64,000 bases of DNA from Malania oleifera. Lineage: Eukaryota > Streptophyta > Magnoliopsida > Santalales > Ximeniaceae. The stretch is from assembly GCF_029873635.1 (NCBI RefSeq), contig NC_080428.1, positions 66,681,101-66,745,100 of the forward strand, written 5' to 3'. Position numbers and translations under genes: made by a program. The notes beneath the pieces are model-generated. The model had not been told where the DNA came from. It saw nothing but the letters and a program-made list of their open reading frames with translations, and did no database searches. Positions 1 to 11,242 of the stretch are shown here, one piece after another (the first letter of the stretch is position 1; every line of letters begins with the position of its first letter).

Positions 1-2760
1 CTTTCAGAAAGGAAAACCATTTGGATGCAACCTCAGATAGAATTTTTAGGTTTAAAAATTTGAGGTAATGAAGAGGAGCTTCAACCACACATAGCAGAAA
101 GACTATGCGAATTCCCTAATGAATTCAAAGATAGAAGACTGTCAATGCTTTCTAAGAGTATTGAATTACATTAGAAAATTCATAAAGGATTTGGCAGAAA
201 AGGCAGCACCAATTCAGAAAAAGGTTTTAGTAAAGAATCCTTGAAATTGGACTTCAAAGGATATTGAAATTGTTAAAGCCTTAAAGAAAGAAGCCAAAAA
301 TTTGCCAAAATTAGAATATCCAGATGGGACAGAATTAGATATAATTCTGGAAACCAAAGTTTCAGATATAGCATGGGGGTGCGTTTTAAAGATCAGAAAG
401 ATTGATAAAACAGAACATCTCAGCAGATACTGGAGTGGATGTTTTAATGGAGCAAAGCTTAATTACCCAGTTCATGAAAAAGAATTATTGGCAGTCCTTA
501 AAGGAATTAGGGCCAATGAACTTTTCTTGAGTAAACCATTTATCGTTAGAACAAATAGTTCCTATGTAAAGCATTTCATGGGAATTAAGTTAAAACGATG
601 CACCCAAGCAAGATTGGTTAGATGGAGGAATGAGCTACAATATTACTTCTTTAATGTAGAACATATTAAGGGAAGAGATAATATTATTGCTAATACTCTA
701 ACCAGATATTTGAATTCTTGCAGATTAGATGGCAAGCAGTAGCAGTAGCAATAGCGGTCATTCCAGATTTTCAATTTGTCAAAAAAGGCATAAGGTGGCA
801 GATTGCCCAGTTGCCAAATTTGTTGACAAACAGAGTCAAATAACTTTCAACCCCAGAAAGAAAGAAGAAAGTAGCAGAGGAAAGAGAAGCGTTTCTCAGA
901 AAAGAGAACGTCCAGTTCCAGTTCAGGAATAGAGTCTGATGAAAAAGGGAAGTTCATCCAAGAGAGATGAAGAGCCCAGCTACAAAAGTCATATTCAGTG
1001 CTTCGTGTGCAGTCAGTTTGGTCACTATAGCATTCAATGCACCTAGAATCCTAGAGCCAGGAAGTGGAAAGGAGAAGAGATGCAGAAAAATGAAGTAGTT
1101 GCAATCAACAAAAACGTTTCAGGATCCAGGAGGGATAGGGAAAAAGTCGAAGTAGTCGATGTTGATTACGTTCTTGAAGACTTTCTGAGAATGACTCCAG
1201 AAATTACAAGGGGAAAAAGACATTTGCTAGAAGGGATTATTAATAATCCAGTAACACCAGCAAATACAACTTTTTCAGTCAATCTTCGAGATGTAGTAGA
1301 AATTTTGGAAGAATTTGAATCCATTATTTTAGAATACTTCAAAATTATTAATAGGGAGAGTATATCCGAACTTATTTACTAGCAGATTAAACTCAAGGTG
1401 GAAATGGATATTTAGCTACAGAAATACAGTTTTACTACCAGAGCGATAGTCAGTATTTCAGAATATCCAAAATTGAAGAGGTTTTGGATGAAAAGTGGAT
1501 TGTGTATTCCAAAGCTACACATTACCAAAAATATTAACCCTAAACTTCTTATTGCAGTACAGAAGGCCTTTAGGACAGGAGAAGTTCAGTTTTTTGGGTT
1601 TAGCAAGACAGGGCAAGCTTTCGAATTCTTGCCAGCAATGGTAAAATATGTGCTAAATTTTACTAATCCAAGACAGATTTGGTGGACTAGCTATATTGAA
1701 CCAATTGAATTGAAGTCAGGAAAAGTCTTGTTCTGGAATCTTTTTCCATAGGATTGGAAAGAAGGAATAGTCTCAGATTTTCATGAAGAAGAACTAGATT
1801 GGGAGGATTTTCAGAAACATAGAAAATTCTATGATTTGGTTCAAAATTTATAGGGAATTTATCTTCTAGAAGCTAGGATGGCTTTAGACTGTATATTTTT
1901 CTCAGATCATGAAATTCTGATTGCAATTGAAGGAAAGTTTCTCCAGAAATTCGAAGAAGCAAATTTAGCAGAATTTGCAATCAATGCAAGAGATATAATT
2001 AATCAAATTAAGAATTGGGAGCATCATCTTCCTTCAACGTAGGTCATGAAGAGTGATCTTCAGATAGTACTCGTAAAAAAGGAGCACGATGAAGAAATCA
2101 TTAGTGCCCTGAAAGATCTCTGAAGGAGGACGAGATCTTTGCCAAGTGAACAGATTAGATGATAGTCCAAATGATCATCATATCCTAGGCCAGACTGAGC
2201 GGACTACTCAAGGTCATATCAGACACCTGTCCAGAAATGTGTCATATCCTAGGCCTCGCCGAAAGGACGATTCGTCGGGTCATATCTTGTGTATTTAGTC
2301 AAAAAAGTAGCTTTATTAAAGTTGTCAGAATTTTGTTTTGTTTTGAAAAGGTGAGTCAGCAAAGCATGTGCTGTCCCCCTCTTTTATTAAAGTAGCTTTT
2401 ACTTTATGTCAAAGTAGGTTTTGCTTTTGCTTTACGTCAGACATCTGCTTTTGAGAAAACAAGTTGTGCTTATCCATTAACGTTTGCTTGCCTATTTAAG
2501 GGAGCTCCGACCCTTATGATCGGAGAGGGAAAATTAAGAAACATTAATACAAGTTTATTCATTTCAAGAAATCTCTCTCTTTGAATCTTTCTTTCTATTC
2601 CAAACACTAGAATGTGACGGTTGAAGTTCTAAGGAAGCCCAAGGAAGCTCGTTGGAAGAGTTCACAGAGGTTCCACATAGACACCAAGCATACTAGTGGG
2701 AAACGAAAGGTTACCTGTTACAGCTTTGAACAGGGTTGCAGAAAGATATCAGGAAAAGGT
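1..2760 (+). mobile_element. Endogenous caulimovirid fossil, 3' half (florendovirus-like)
   Basis: Remains of an integrated plant pararetrovirus. About 1-740 encode the end of reverse transcriptase and the RNase H domain; the segment with LNYPVHEKELLAVLKG near 450-510 is the pararetroviral RNase H signature. About 730-1060 encode a basic, serine-rich stretch ending in a CCHC zinc knuckle (C-x2-C-x4-H-x4-C pattern near 1000-1040). About 1080-2060 hold a second reading region of unknown function, in the position of florendovirus ORF2. From 2100 to 2760 the sequence looks like a viral intergenic region with a TATA-type box near 2493. The copy is broken, with several interruptions, and its 5' part lies outside the window or was lost. 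Family placement inside Caulimoviridae is inference from gene order. No LTRs are expected or seen. Confidence 0.75.
2493..2500 (+). promoter_or_regulatory. TATA-type box in the pararetroviral intergenic region
   Basis: TATTTAAG followed by GGAGCTCC lies in the noncoding part downstream of the viral reading regions, where caulimovirids place the pregenomic RNA promoter. Function is inferred from position only. Confidence 0.35.
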
Positions 2761-2799
2761 AATAAATTTGTTATTAATTAATTTTCCTTTCCCCCTTTG

Positions 2800-3360
2800 T
2801 CACTCTTCTGTTATGCCTGACAAAACTTTTGTTTCATCAACGTCTCTGAGAGCACTCTGAACCTCTTGTTCCTGTGCATCTTCATAGTCTTTAGCAGTAT
2901 ATCTTCCCAATATGCTACTTCTAACTTGAAACGTTTGAGGGTCTTCTCCCCTACTGAGAGATTGTATTTTGTCCTCATAACTTTTCATTATTTCTATAAT
3001 TTTATTCGTGATGGACTGACTATCCTTCATTTTTGAAGATGAATGAGATTTTGGCCGTCTTATTCTGATCCTAGAGTTCTGTGGAGTTGTTCTAACTACC
3101 ACTCACACTGCCTAATTCTAGATTGATAAAGACTAATCTGTCTTTCAATCTCTATTAGTTGTGATTCTAGACCTTTTTTAACTCTTTTTAGATCTGTCAC
3201 AATAGGATCTTATTCAAAGTTGGCTTTAGAAGAATCTAGTTTGAAGTATTTCTTTCTCCAAACTTCTTCTATTAAATTCTCATAAAATCTTATATTTGAT
3301 TTTAATGAAACCTTCTGATAGAAAAGTGACCTTTGTTGTCTATCTCTTTTACTGATCATA
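2800..3360 (-). mobile_element. Inverted fragment, probably small upstream ORFs of the same caulimovirid
   Basis: On the minus strand two adjacent lysine- and glutamate-rich reading regions, about 3360-3100 and 3102-2800, overlap slightly. They resemble the small coiled-coil, basic ORFs that some caulimovirids carry upstream of the polyprotein. They start within 50 bases of the end of the plus-strand fossil, so the integration is a head-to-head or rearranged viral locus. The protein family was not recognised with certainty. The link to the virus rests on adjacency, similar base composition and the small-ORF layout. Broken copy. Confidence 0.4.
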
Positions 3361-3400
3361 ATACCATATTTCTCCTCCTAAAAAACACTGATACTAGGAC

Positions 3401-3910
3401 ACAGGCTACATCTAACATACAAATTCTCTGATGTTTCCTAATTTTGTCTAATGTAACTGGTTTTCAAAAACATAGATTTAAAGAGCATATGAAATTATCT
3501 TGGTCAAAATGGACTTTGAAAGAAAACTATTATCTTAGTCAGAATGGTATACAAAAGAAAATTTCACCTGCATGATGCAAATGACTCTGTATTGACAAAC
3601 GCAAACATCCTTGCAATCAAATCCAATCACTAACTGCCTTTCAGGATGGGGAATAAGAAACTCTTGGTAAGTTGAGATGCATTGTTGACCACATGAATTA
3701 GAATGGGCAACGAAACATCTTCATGAGCAGGGACACCTGTGAAACATATAAACTATAGATAATAGAATCCAGCATGGAGATAGATAATTTCAATCCTTAA
3801 GATTAGATATTGACATCCACTTACTGACACCCCACTCCCACCCCATTCCCGAAGCAAAAAAAATCGTGCTAAATATGAAACTTAGAAGTAAATAACAAGA
3901 GCCAAGAGAA
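3401..3910. other. Intergenic, nothing recognised
   Basis: No coding region, RNA gene or repeat boundary was recognised between the viral fossil and the SINE target duplication. Confidence 0.5.
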
Positions 3911-3920
3911 TGCATGTGTA

Positions 3921-4139
3921 GAACCTGGCTTTGGCTCAGCAGTTCACATCTTGGCACCTTTGGGGAATGTCTAGGGTTCAAATCCCCATATTGCAGATTC
4001 CTCCCAATTTTAGAAAGAGGTGTGTGATTTTGGGGGTAGGGGTAGGAGGGGTGTTGGGGGTTTTAGTTTCGTGGGAGGACCCTATGTGACCACTGGAAGG
4101 GTACCACAGACTAAAAGAAAAAGAAGACGAAGGAGAGAG
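3921..4139 (+). mobile_element. tRNA-derived SINE with a 10-bp target site duplication
   Basis: A polymerase III internal promoter is visible: box A TGGCTCAGCAG at 3932-3942 fits TRGYNNARNNG, and box B GGTTCAAATCC at 3975-3985 fits GGTTCRANNCC. The body continues through a G-rich stretch and ends in an A-rich, purine-rich tail from about 4110. The element is flanked by identical 10-bp direct repeats, TGCATGTGTA at 3911-3920 and 4140-4149, as expected for LINE-assisted retroposition. Length, about 219 bp, is normal for plant SINEs. The tRNA of origin was not determined. Confidence 0.8.
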
Positions 4140-4149
4140 TGCATGTGTA

Positions 4150-5339
4150 CATTTTGAAACTTCAATCATTTCTCCATTGCTTCTAGCCCAAAAAGAGTGA
4201 GAGTGCATGTGCATATATTATTATATAACTGATATATTGATACTACATTATTGGAGTGGGTCAATTGAAGAAGAGGCCACTTGGGTGAAGATACTTGAGA
4301 TCAAGACTATAGCCAACTCCCCTTCCCAGTACCTTTGCTAGCCAGGATGGGAACTGAGTAGCTACATATCCCCAGACAGACACACATGTGCGCGCGCACA
4401 CAGAATGCTAGGCCAAGCATGGGACCATCGCCTTCTTGGCACCACAGCAGTTTTGGCACCAAGGACCCTAAAAAAAAAAAAAAAAAAGCCTCAGAGAACC
4501 TAAAACATCTTTGGATATCCCAGACCAGTCCTCAAAATTTACATTCCCTGCAACCTCCTCCAAAAATCTATGCATGTCAATGAAAAGGATTCTTATCCAT
4601 TAACTTGGATTTCCCATTTGTCGTCTCTCCCTGCCATCTAAATATCACCTCTAGTGATGAAGGTTTTATGTGGCAGCCGATTACCATCAGCAGTTTGATT
4701 TTTAACAGTAATCTACTCTATAGCCCAATAATTTTTTTTTTTTAGAACTATACAAGTTTAGGCCTGATTCAGCAGCAGTTTGTTTCCCATTTACCATCTG
4801 TCCATAGAATCCAGTTTCCAAAACTGTTCCACACAAAACTTGCAATCAAAAGAGGGTTTGCAATTTTCATTGGAAGCTTGACTGCAAATATATGATTTTA
4901 TGATGATTTGGTTTAAGAATGATATATTTCATGTTTTATAACCATCCTAAGACTGATGGGCCTAAAAAAAATAAATTTGGGATTTTTGCATATAATCAAA
5001 TTAAGTTTTGGTAATGTCAAGCCTGTGTTTACGACTTTGTGACATGGGCAATAATACAGTCATGATACCCAAAGCATGCACTCATCCATATGCTATCATC
5101 ATAATGAGGACATAGGATGGGTTCTTGATGGAGGATCTATCAGCTCATCCCACCACTGCACTTGAGCAAACCTAAGAATACTAATTCTTTTTTGCCAGCA
5201 TGCTATGTTCCAGTCCATTGTATGCATTAAACTAAAGAAAGCATCAACAGTCATAGAATCAAGCCTCTATATATCTTATGCATACGTTGTTTGCTGCAAA
5301 AAAGAAAAATTACATATGTTATAATCAATTTCATTGCAA
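4150..5339. other. Intergenic, low-complexity patches
   Basis: Contains a run of A at 4470-4487, a short alternating CACACATGTGCGCGCG stretch near 4380-4400, and otherwise AT-rich DNA. No gene or complete element was recognised. Confidence 0.5.
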
Positions 5340-5715
5340 CAGGGTGGTGGGAAAAAAGTATTAAATATACTTTTATTACCCTCGTTCAAAAGAAGGAACA
5401 TTCTAAGTAAATGGAAGACTTCTAGCCAATAAGTTTAGTTACTAGTCTTTATAAAATCTTGGCTAAGGTGTCATCTGTTCTTGAGAAAATTTCAGGATTG
5501 AAGATCAACATGTTCAACAGTGGGGGGTTGCAGGTATAAATATGGGCAAAGGAGATTTAGAGGCTTTTTGCCACTTTAGCTCACTGTAGTACTGTACCAT
5601 TTTAGACTGGCCTCCTAGTTATTCAGGTCTCCCTCTTGGTGCAAATCCTCTTACCTCTTGGTAGCTGGTAGTGGAGGGAGGGTAGCAGATTGCAATGTTC
5701 GAAAAGGCTTATTTA

Positions 5716-5935
5716 TGTTGTAATGTTAGAATGGAGGGGAGAAGAAGAGAAGGAGAGACGAGTAGAGAAGAAGAAGAGAAAAAGAGAGGAAAGAACTGAG
5801 TGGCACTTTCCGGGAGGCTACGTACAGCTCCAGGTCTGCCCTCTTATATATTATTAATAAAAATAAATTCTTAAAGCATAAAAATACCCCCATTAACACA
5901 ACCTAGTTATTAAAATACCGTATTCTCTTCTAACA
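5716..5935 (-). repeat. 3' LTR of the copia element
   Basis: A 220-bp LTR beginning TGTTG and ending TAACA on the plus strand. On the minus strand the polypurine tract TTGAGGTGGAG (5936-5946) abuts it directly. It aligns along its length with 11047-11242, sharing a purine-rich block, AGCTCCAGGTCTGC and ACCCCCATTAACACAACCTA. Confidence 0.9.
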
Positions 5936-6059
5936 CTCCACCTCAAGCTGGAGGTGCATAAATATCACCCAACCCAGCTTGTAACAAACAAGGCGAGCTT
6001 AATAAAGGCTTCGTAAAAGCATTGTCTAGCTGATTGACAGATTTCACAAAGGGAGATCA

Positions 6060-6450
6060 CGACTTTCTTCTATTGGGAATTAACATGAAATTCTCAAATT
6101 TTGTGAGAAACAAAAAAAAAATAGAGAAACAATCCACGCCAAAGAAAAACAATCACACGCACAAGACAATATTTACGTGGTTGGCAATCTGGCCTACGTC
6201 CACGGAGTTGCAGGGATTTCCCTATTATCAGGAAGAAAAATACAGAGAATAAGCCGTATAATGATTTTCTCTCTCGCTCTCAAAATGACGGTCTAACCTA
6301 ATCACCAAAAAACAATTGTTTTATATGCTGCGCATAGGGTTCTGAATGGGCTACAAAACGGGCCCAAAGAATTTCTCCCAGGGGAAAATGAGTATGGCTT
6401 GGGCCACCACGCAGCATTATTTCGGGTCGGGTCATCATCATCCGGATCAA
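6060..6450. repeat. LTR-like block inserted in the copia RNase H region
   Basis: About 390 bases interrupt the copia RNase H/tail coding region: recognisable copia sequence ends near 6450 and resumes near 6060. The block contains TTTACGTGG then CCTACGTCCACGG about 20 bases later (6172-6205), a signature also found at 63.7 kb and, weakly, at 21.8 kb. That suggests a solo LTR of another family. Exact ends and a target duplication were not resolved. Confidence 0.5.
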
Positions 6451-8365
6451 ATGAAACTAGGCTCCACAAAGCCCAATATCTTCAACACAACATCCCTCAC
6501 AAAATGACAATCAACTTCTATGTGCCTCATCCTCTCATGAAATAGTAGATTGCTAGCAATATAAATGGCAGCTTGATTATCACAAAATACATCTATTAGC
6601 TTCGTTAGCAAGAATCCCATATTTGACATAAAAGACTTCAGCCACATAAGCTCACCTACAGTATGAGCCATAGCTTGATATTCAGCTTCAGCACCAGATC
6701 TTGCTACAGTAGTTTGTTTCTTGCTATGTCAAGTAACAAGATTACCTCCCACAAATGTACAATATCCAGTAGTAGACCTTCGACCATCAATAGAAGCAGC
6801 TCAATCTGCATCGAATTATCCCACAATTTCACAATTTCTATTACATTTATATATCAAACCTTTACAGGGAGAGCCTTGGAGATGCTGCAAAATCCTACAA
6901 ACAGCACCACAATGTGGTTGTTTGGGATTTTCCATAAACTGACTCACCACCGCCACTGCAAAAGATACATCAGGTCTAGTGATAGTCAAGTAGATCAACT
7001 TGCCAATCAACTGTCTATATCGACGTTTGTCTTCAGTGTCCGATCCAACATCCCTAGACAACCTCACATAGAATCTATAGGAGTATAAACTGACTCAGCT
7101 CCCAAAAAACCAGTATCACCTTAGCAAGTCCAAAGTATATTTTCGCTAAGATAGATTCAACCTTTTCCTACACCCTACAATCTCAATACCAAGAAAGTAA
7201 CACAGAATACCCAAGCCCTTTTGAAATTTTGCTTGACACCACTGCTTAACATCTGCAGTCTTACTATGGTCACTGTTAGCGATGATGATATCATCAACAT
7301 AAATAACTAGAAGTATAACATCTGTCTCCATTTTGTAAACAAAAACTGAATGATCAGCTCTGGATAAAGCCAAATGCAGAAACTACAACACTAAATTTTT
7401 CAAACCAGGCTTGAGGAGATTGTTTAAGACCATAAATGGCCTCATGCAACTGGCATACTTTACCATCCTCCCCCTAAGCAACATACCTAGGAGGTTGCTC
7501 CATGTATACTTCCACCTGCAAATCTTTGTACAAGAAGGCATTCTTCACATCCAACTGATATAAGGGTCAATCAGAATTAACTGCCTATGAAATCAATACA
7601 CGAACATAATTCAATCAAGCAGTCAGAGAGAAGGTCCCAAAATAATCAATACCATACATTTGGGTGTTCCAATTGGAAACCAACCGAGCTTTAAGTTATT
7701 CCATGGAGTCGTCTAAAAGAAATTTGATGGTGTAGACAATGACATTTAACCAACTTTTTACCATGAGGAAGATCCACCAAGTCCTATGTCCCTGGAGTGG
7801 TCATGGCATCCATTTCTATATCCATTTTGCATGCTTCCACCCATGGTTAGCAAGTGCTTCAACATGCGAGGAAGGGATAGAAACTAAGGAATAGACAAGG
7901 CAAAAGAACGCATAGGACAAGGAAGGTGAAGAAAAGAAACATAATGAGTGACAAGTTCGAGTACCTTTTTGGTGAGCAATGAGCACATCCAAGTCACATT
8001 GGGATGGATATCCACAAACAGAAGTTGAAATAGGGATTGGCAAAGGAAGTGCCAGCATGGTGATACTGATGTCTGTGCTTGCTTTCCATGGTTCATAAAC
8101 CTTCATTTGTTTCTTTGGATTAGTAATGAATAGATTTGGAAGAAGGGCAGAAGATTTCACGAGAGGGATAAGGGTAAGAATAGGAGGATCAACACAAGAG
8201 GGGGGGAGGACCATAAATCATTGATGGAAACAAAATATATTCATCCAAGGAGGACCTAAAACTGGATAAATAGGGTGTCCCCTAAAAAAGCGTGACATTA
8301 GCACTATATATTTTCTACTAGTGTGGGGAGCATAACATCTATATCCTTTTTAAGTTCTCGAGTGC

Positions 8366-8880
8366 TTCAAGTGTACTTTGATTGTAGAATATCCTTAAAA
8401 TTAAAAGAAAAGTTTTATAGGACGGTTATAAGACCAGCTATGCTATATGGATCAGAATGTTGGGCAACTAAGAAACAACATATCTAAAAAGTGAAAGTTG
8501 CCGAGATGAGAATGCTTAGATGGATGAATGGTATAACATTGAACAATAAATTAAAAAATGAACATATTCACAATAAGTATATGTAACTCATGTAGAAGAT
8601 AAGATAAGGGAGGGACGACTCAAATGGTTTGGGCACTTGCAACATAGGCCATGTAGCGCACTAGTGAGGAAGAGTGAGTTAGTTGTTGTGAGGGGTAGTA
8701 GAAAGGGTAGGGATAAACCTAAAATAACTTGGAATGAAATCATGAGTTAAGATTTAATAGCCCTAAATTTGTTTAAAGAAATAGTCCATGATTGCATAAT
8801 TTGGCAGAAATGGATTCATGTAGCCGATCCCATTTAGTGGGGCTTAAGGCTTGGTTTTGTTATTGTTGTTGTTGTTATTG
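8366..8880 (+). mobile_element. RTE-type LINE, 3' end, inserted in the copia element
   Basis: The plus strand encodes the C-terminal part of a non-LTR reverse transcriptase of the RTE type: a YGSECWA-like segment near 8440, EMRMLRWM near 8505, and the region ending in the sequence for a CADPI-W-GLR-like tail near 8820-8850. It ends in TTG/TTA repeats at 8856-8880, the tail type used by plant RTE elements. Copia integrase coding sequence stops at about 8880 and resumes near 8365, so the LINE landed in the copia copy. It is 5'-truncated, as LINE copies usually are, and carries stops and frameshifts. Confidence 0.75.
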
Positions 8881-10433
8881 AGCACCCAACAAAGCCACAT
8901 TTAACAGCAAGAGGAGAGAACTTGTCCTGACTAGTATCTGGAGCATGAACAAAACATGTGCACCCAAAGGCACAAGGCACAATAGAAAACATGGATGTTT
9001 CTAGGTACACAATGGAGAAGGAAATTTGTCCCCCAAGTCTTGAGGGCATCCTATTGAGTAGAAAACAAGCTATAAGAAGAGCATCAGTCCAAAAGTTTCT
9101 AGAAACATGCATATGAAGGAGTAAAAACCGTACTTTGTCAAGTAAATGTCAATTTTTCTATTCAGTTACTCCATTTTATTAAGGGGTATGCATGCATGAT
9201 GTTTGATGAATAATCCCTTTGTCCACAAAAAGACTGAAGCTCATTTTGGATAAATTCAAGTGCATTATCAAATAAAAAATTTTGAATATCGGTGCCCAAC
9301 TGAGTTTTTATTTCCTAGCAGAAATGAGTAAAAATACTGATGACCAGTCAAATTCTTGACTCCAAATGAATCCCAAATATCTGAATGAATAAGAGAAAAC
9401 AATGATTTACTACAAGACTTAACTCTAGACGGAAAAGATGTCCTAATATGCTTTCCCAATTTACATGCAAAACACTCAAAACGAGAAATGGACTTGAACA
9501 TATGAAAAATTGTAGTTTTTGAAGGGATGGATGACCAAGACGAGCATGCCAATGATCAAGAGAAGCACCATGAGTAGGAATTGAGTAAGTTGTATGACAA
9601 GAATTGGGTCCACCATGACCATCATCGAAATAGTACAAGCCATCCTTCTCAAGCACTCCACCAATCCTCTTCTTCATCTGGAGATCTTGAATAACACAAT
9701 AAGAAAGAAAGAAGGTCAAAAAACAATCATGAGAATTAGTTAGTTGACTAACTGGTAGAAAGGTCAAGGGAAATTTAGGCACATATAACATGGACAAAAG
9801 GAATAGAAGGAATGGAAAGAATATTCCCAAATTCAGAAAACAATGTAAACAAACCATCAGCAAGAGTAACCTTAGTGTAAAAAATTGGGGTCTAAGGACT
9901 CAAACAAATTGGGAGTACTTGTCATATGAGAGGAGGCACTAAAATCTATAATCCAAGGTGAGGAGGATGAAGAGGCAAGAAGTTTGATTGTACCTGAATA
10001 GGCCATAGTAGCAAAATGACTGAATTTGGAGTTGTTGAACCATGAAAAAAAAAATTGTTAAACTCCTCTCAGGACATGTTGGATGATGTACTCAACTCCA
10101 CAGTAGAGTGGCTAGGTGCGTTTGAAATGTCAATAGTAGAATCGCCTTCTGCAAGAGATTTACTGGCCCAAGCTGGTTTCCCAAGGAGATTCCAACAACG
10201 ATTAAAGGTATGATTTTCCTTGTCACAAAGTGTGCAGATTCAAGAATTGCCACGGCAAACACCTCATCATATTACGCAACTGCTGCCACGACCACAATCC
10301 AAACCCCATTCTCCAAAACTTTCCCTACTATAGTTACAGTTAGTATCCATGGCTGACTTATTATGGGAAGGAGTTTGAGCAGTTGAGCAGCACACATTGA
10401 CACAAACGCACTTACAGGGCTTCAGAAAAAAAA

Positions 10434-10461
10434 ATAAAATAATAATAATAATAATAATAAT
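10434..10461. repeat. AAT/ATA trinucleotide microsatellite
   Basis: About nine tandem AAT units inside the leader/gag area of the copia element. Confidence 0.9.
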
Positions 10462-10786
10462 ACAGAACTTACAACACTTAAACTCTCCAATAATCCAGAA
10501 CTTCAATAGGCAGTTATGACCACAGAGCTTACAATATCCAGGGAAGAATAACTTAACCACCAATAACAGAGCAGACCAGAGAAAAGCACTGCAAGCATTT
10601 AATAAACAACCTGGCAGCAGCTCCAAGCATTACAGCTGGCAGCAACTGGAAACAAATGCAGAGAAAAAAAGAAATAAATATTTGATCACTAATTGAAACC
10701 AACCAGCAATCAGTACAAGATTGCAAAAAAATACACGTCAACAAAGTAGCATCATCAGTAAATCACAAACAGAGTGACAGAAGAAC

Positions 10787-10807
10787 AGCAGCAGCAGCAG
10801 CAGCAGC
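10787..10807. repeat. CAG trinucleotide microsatellite
   Basis: About seven CAG/GCA units in the 5' leader area of the copia element. Confidence 0.9.
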
Positions 10808-11034
10808 ATACAAGAAACAGAGTACAACTGAGTTCACATCAACAAATCACCATGAAAACACACAGCTTCCTGCCAAGGATGCTTCATAACCTAACACAGA
10901 AAAAGGGTGTCCTCAAACGACTCTCAAACCAACCAATAAATCAGATTTGAGGATTGATTAGGGAAGGATAAGAAAAAAAACGAAAACAGAGTATCAAAAC
11001 CAATTCAGATAAATCAGATTGGAAGGAGAACAAT

Positions 11035-11046
11035 GCTTTGATGCCA
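11035..11046 (-). other. Primer binding site of the copia element
   Basis: On the minus strand TGGCATCAAAGC directly follows the 5' LTR and matches the 3' end complement of initiator tRNA-Met (consensus TGGTATCAGAGC) at 10 of 12 positions. Confidence 0.85.
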
Positions 11047-11242
11047 TGTTGTAAAGTTAGAGTTGGAGGAGAAAAGAAGAGAAGGAGAAGAAGAGAAACG
11101 GAGAGGAAAGAACTGAGCAGCAGTTTCCTGGATGCTACATACAATCGTACAGCTCCAGGTCTGCTCTCTTATCACGTCTTAAGGACAAAAGTACCCCCAT
11201 TAACACAACCTAATTATTAAAATATCATATTCTCTTCTAAAA
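11047..11242 (-). repeat. 5' LTR of the copia element
   Basis: A 196-bp LTR homologous to 5716-5935. It is followed on the outer side by the ATTTA target duplication (11243-11247) and on the inner side by the primer binding site. Confidence 0.9.

Larger units (their letters stand above)
5716..11242 (-). mobile_element. Ty1/copia LTR retrotransposon fossil, both ends present
   Basis: Minus-strand element with two LTRs (11047-11242 as 5' LTR, 5716-5935 as 3' LTR), a primer binding site matching initiator tRNA-Met (11035-11046) and a polypurine tract next to the 3' LTR. A 5-bp target duplication, ATTTA, lies at 5711-5715 and 11243-11247. Copia domain order on the minus strand is gag zinc knuckle about 10240-10160, GAG-pre-integrase and integrase about 9700-8890, reverse transcriptase about 7700-6820 with the YVDD motif near 7290, and RNase H about 6820-6450 with the end of the polyprotein at about 6060-5960. 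The LTRs differ at roughly one site in six by eye, so it is old. It is broken in many places and has received at least two later insertions. Confidence 0.9.
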
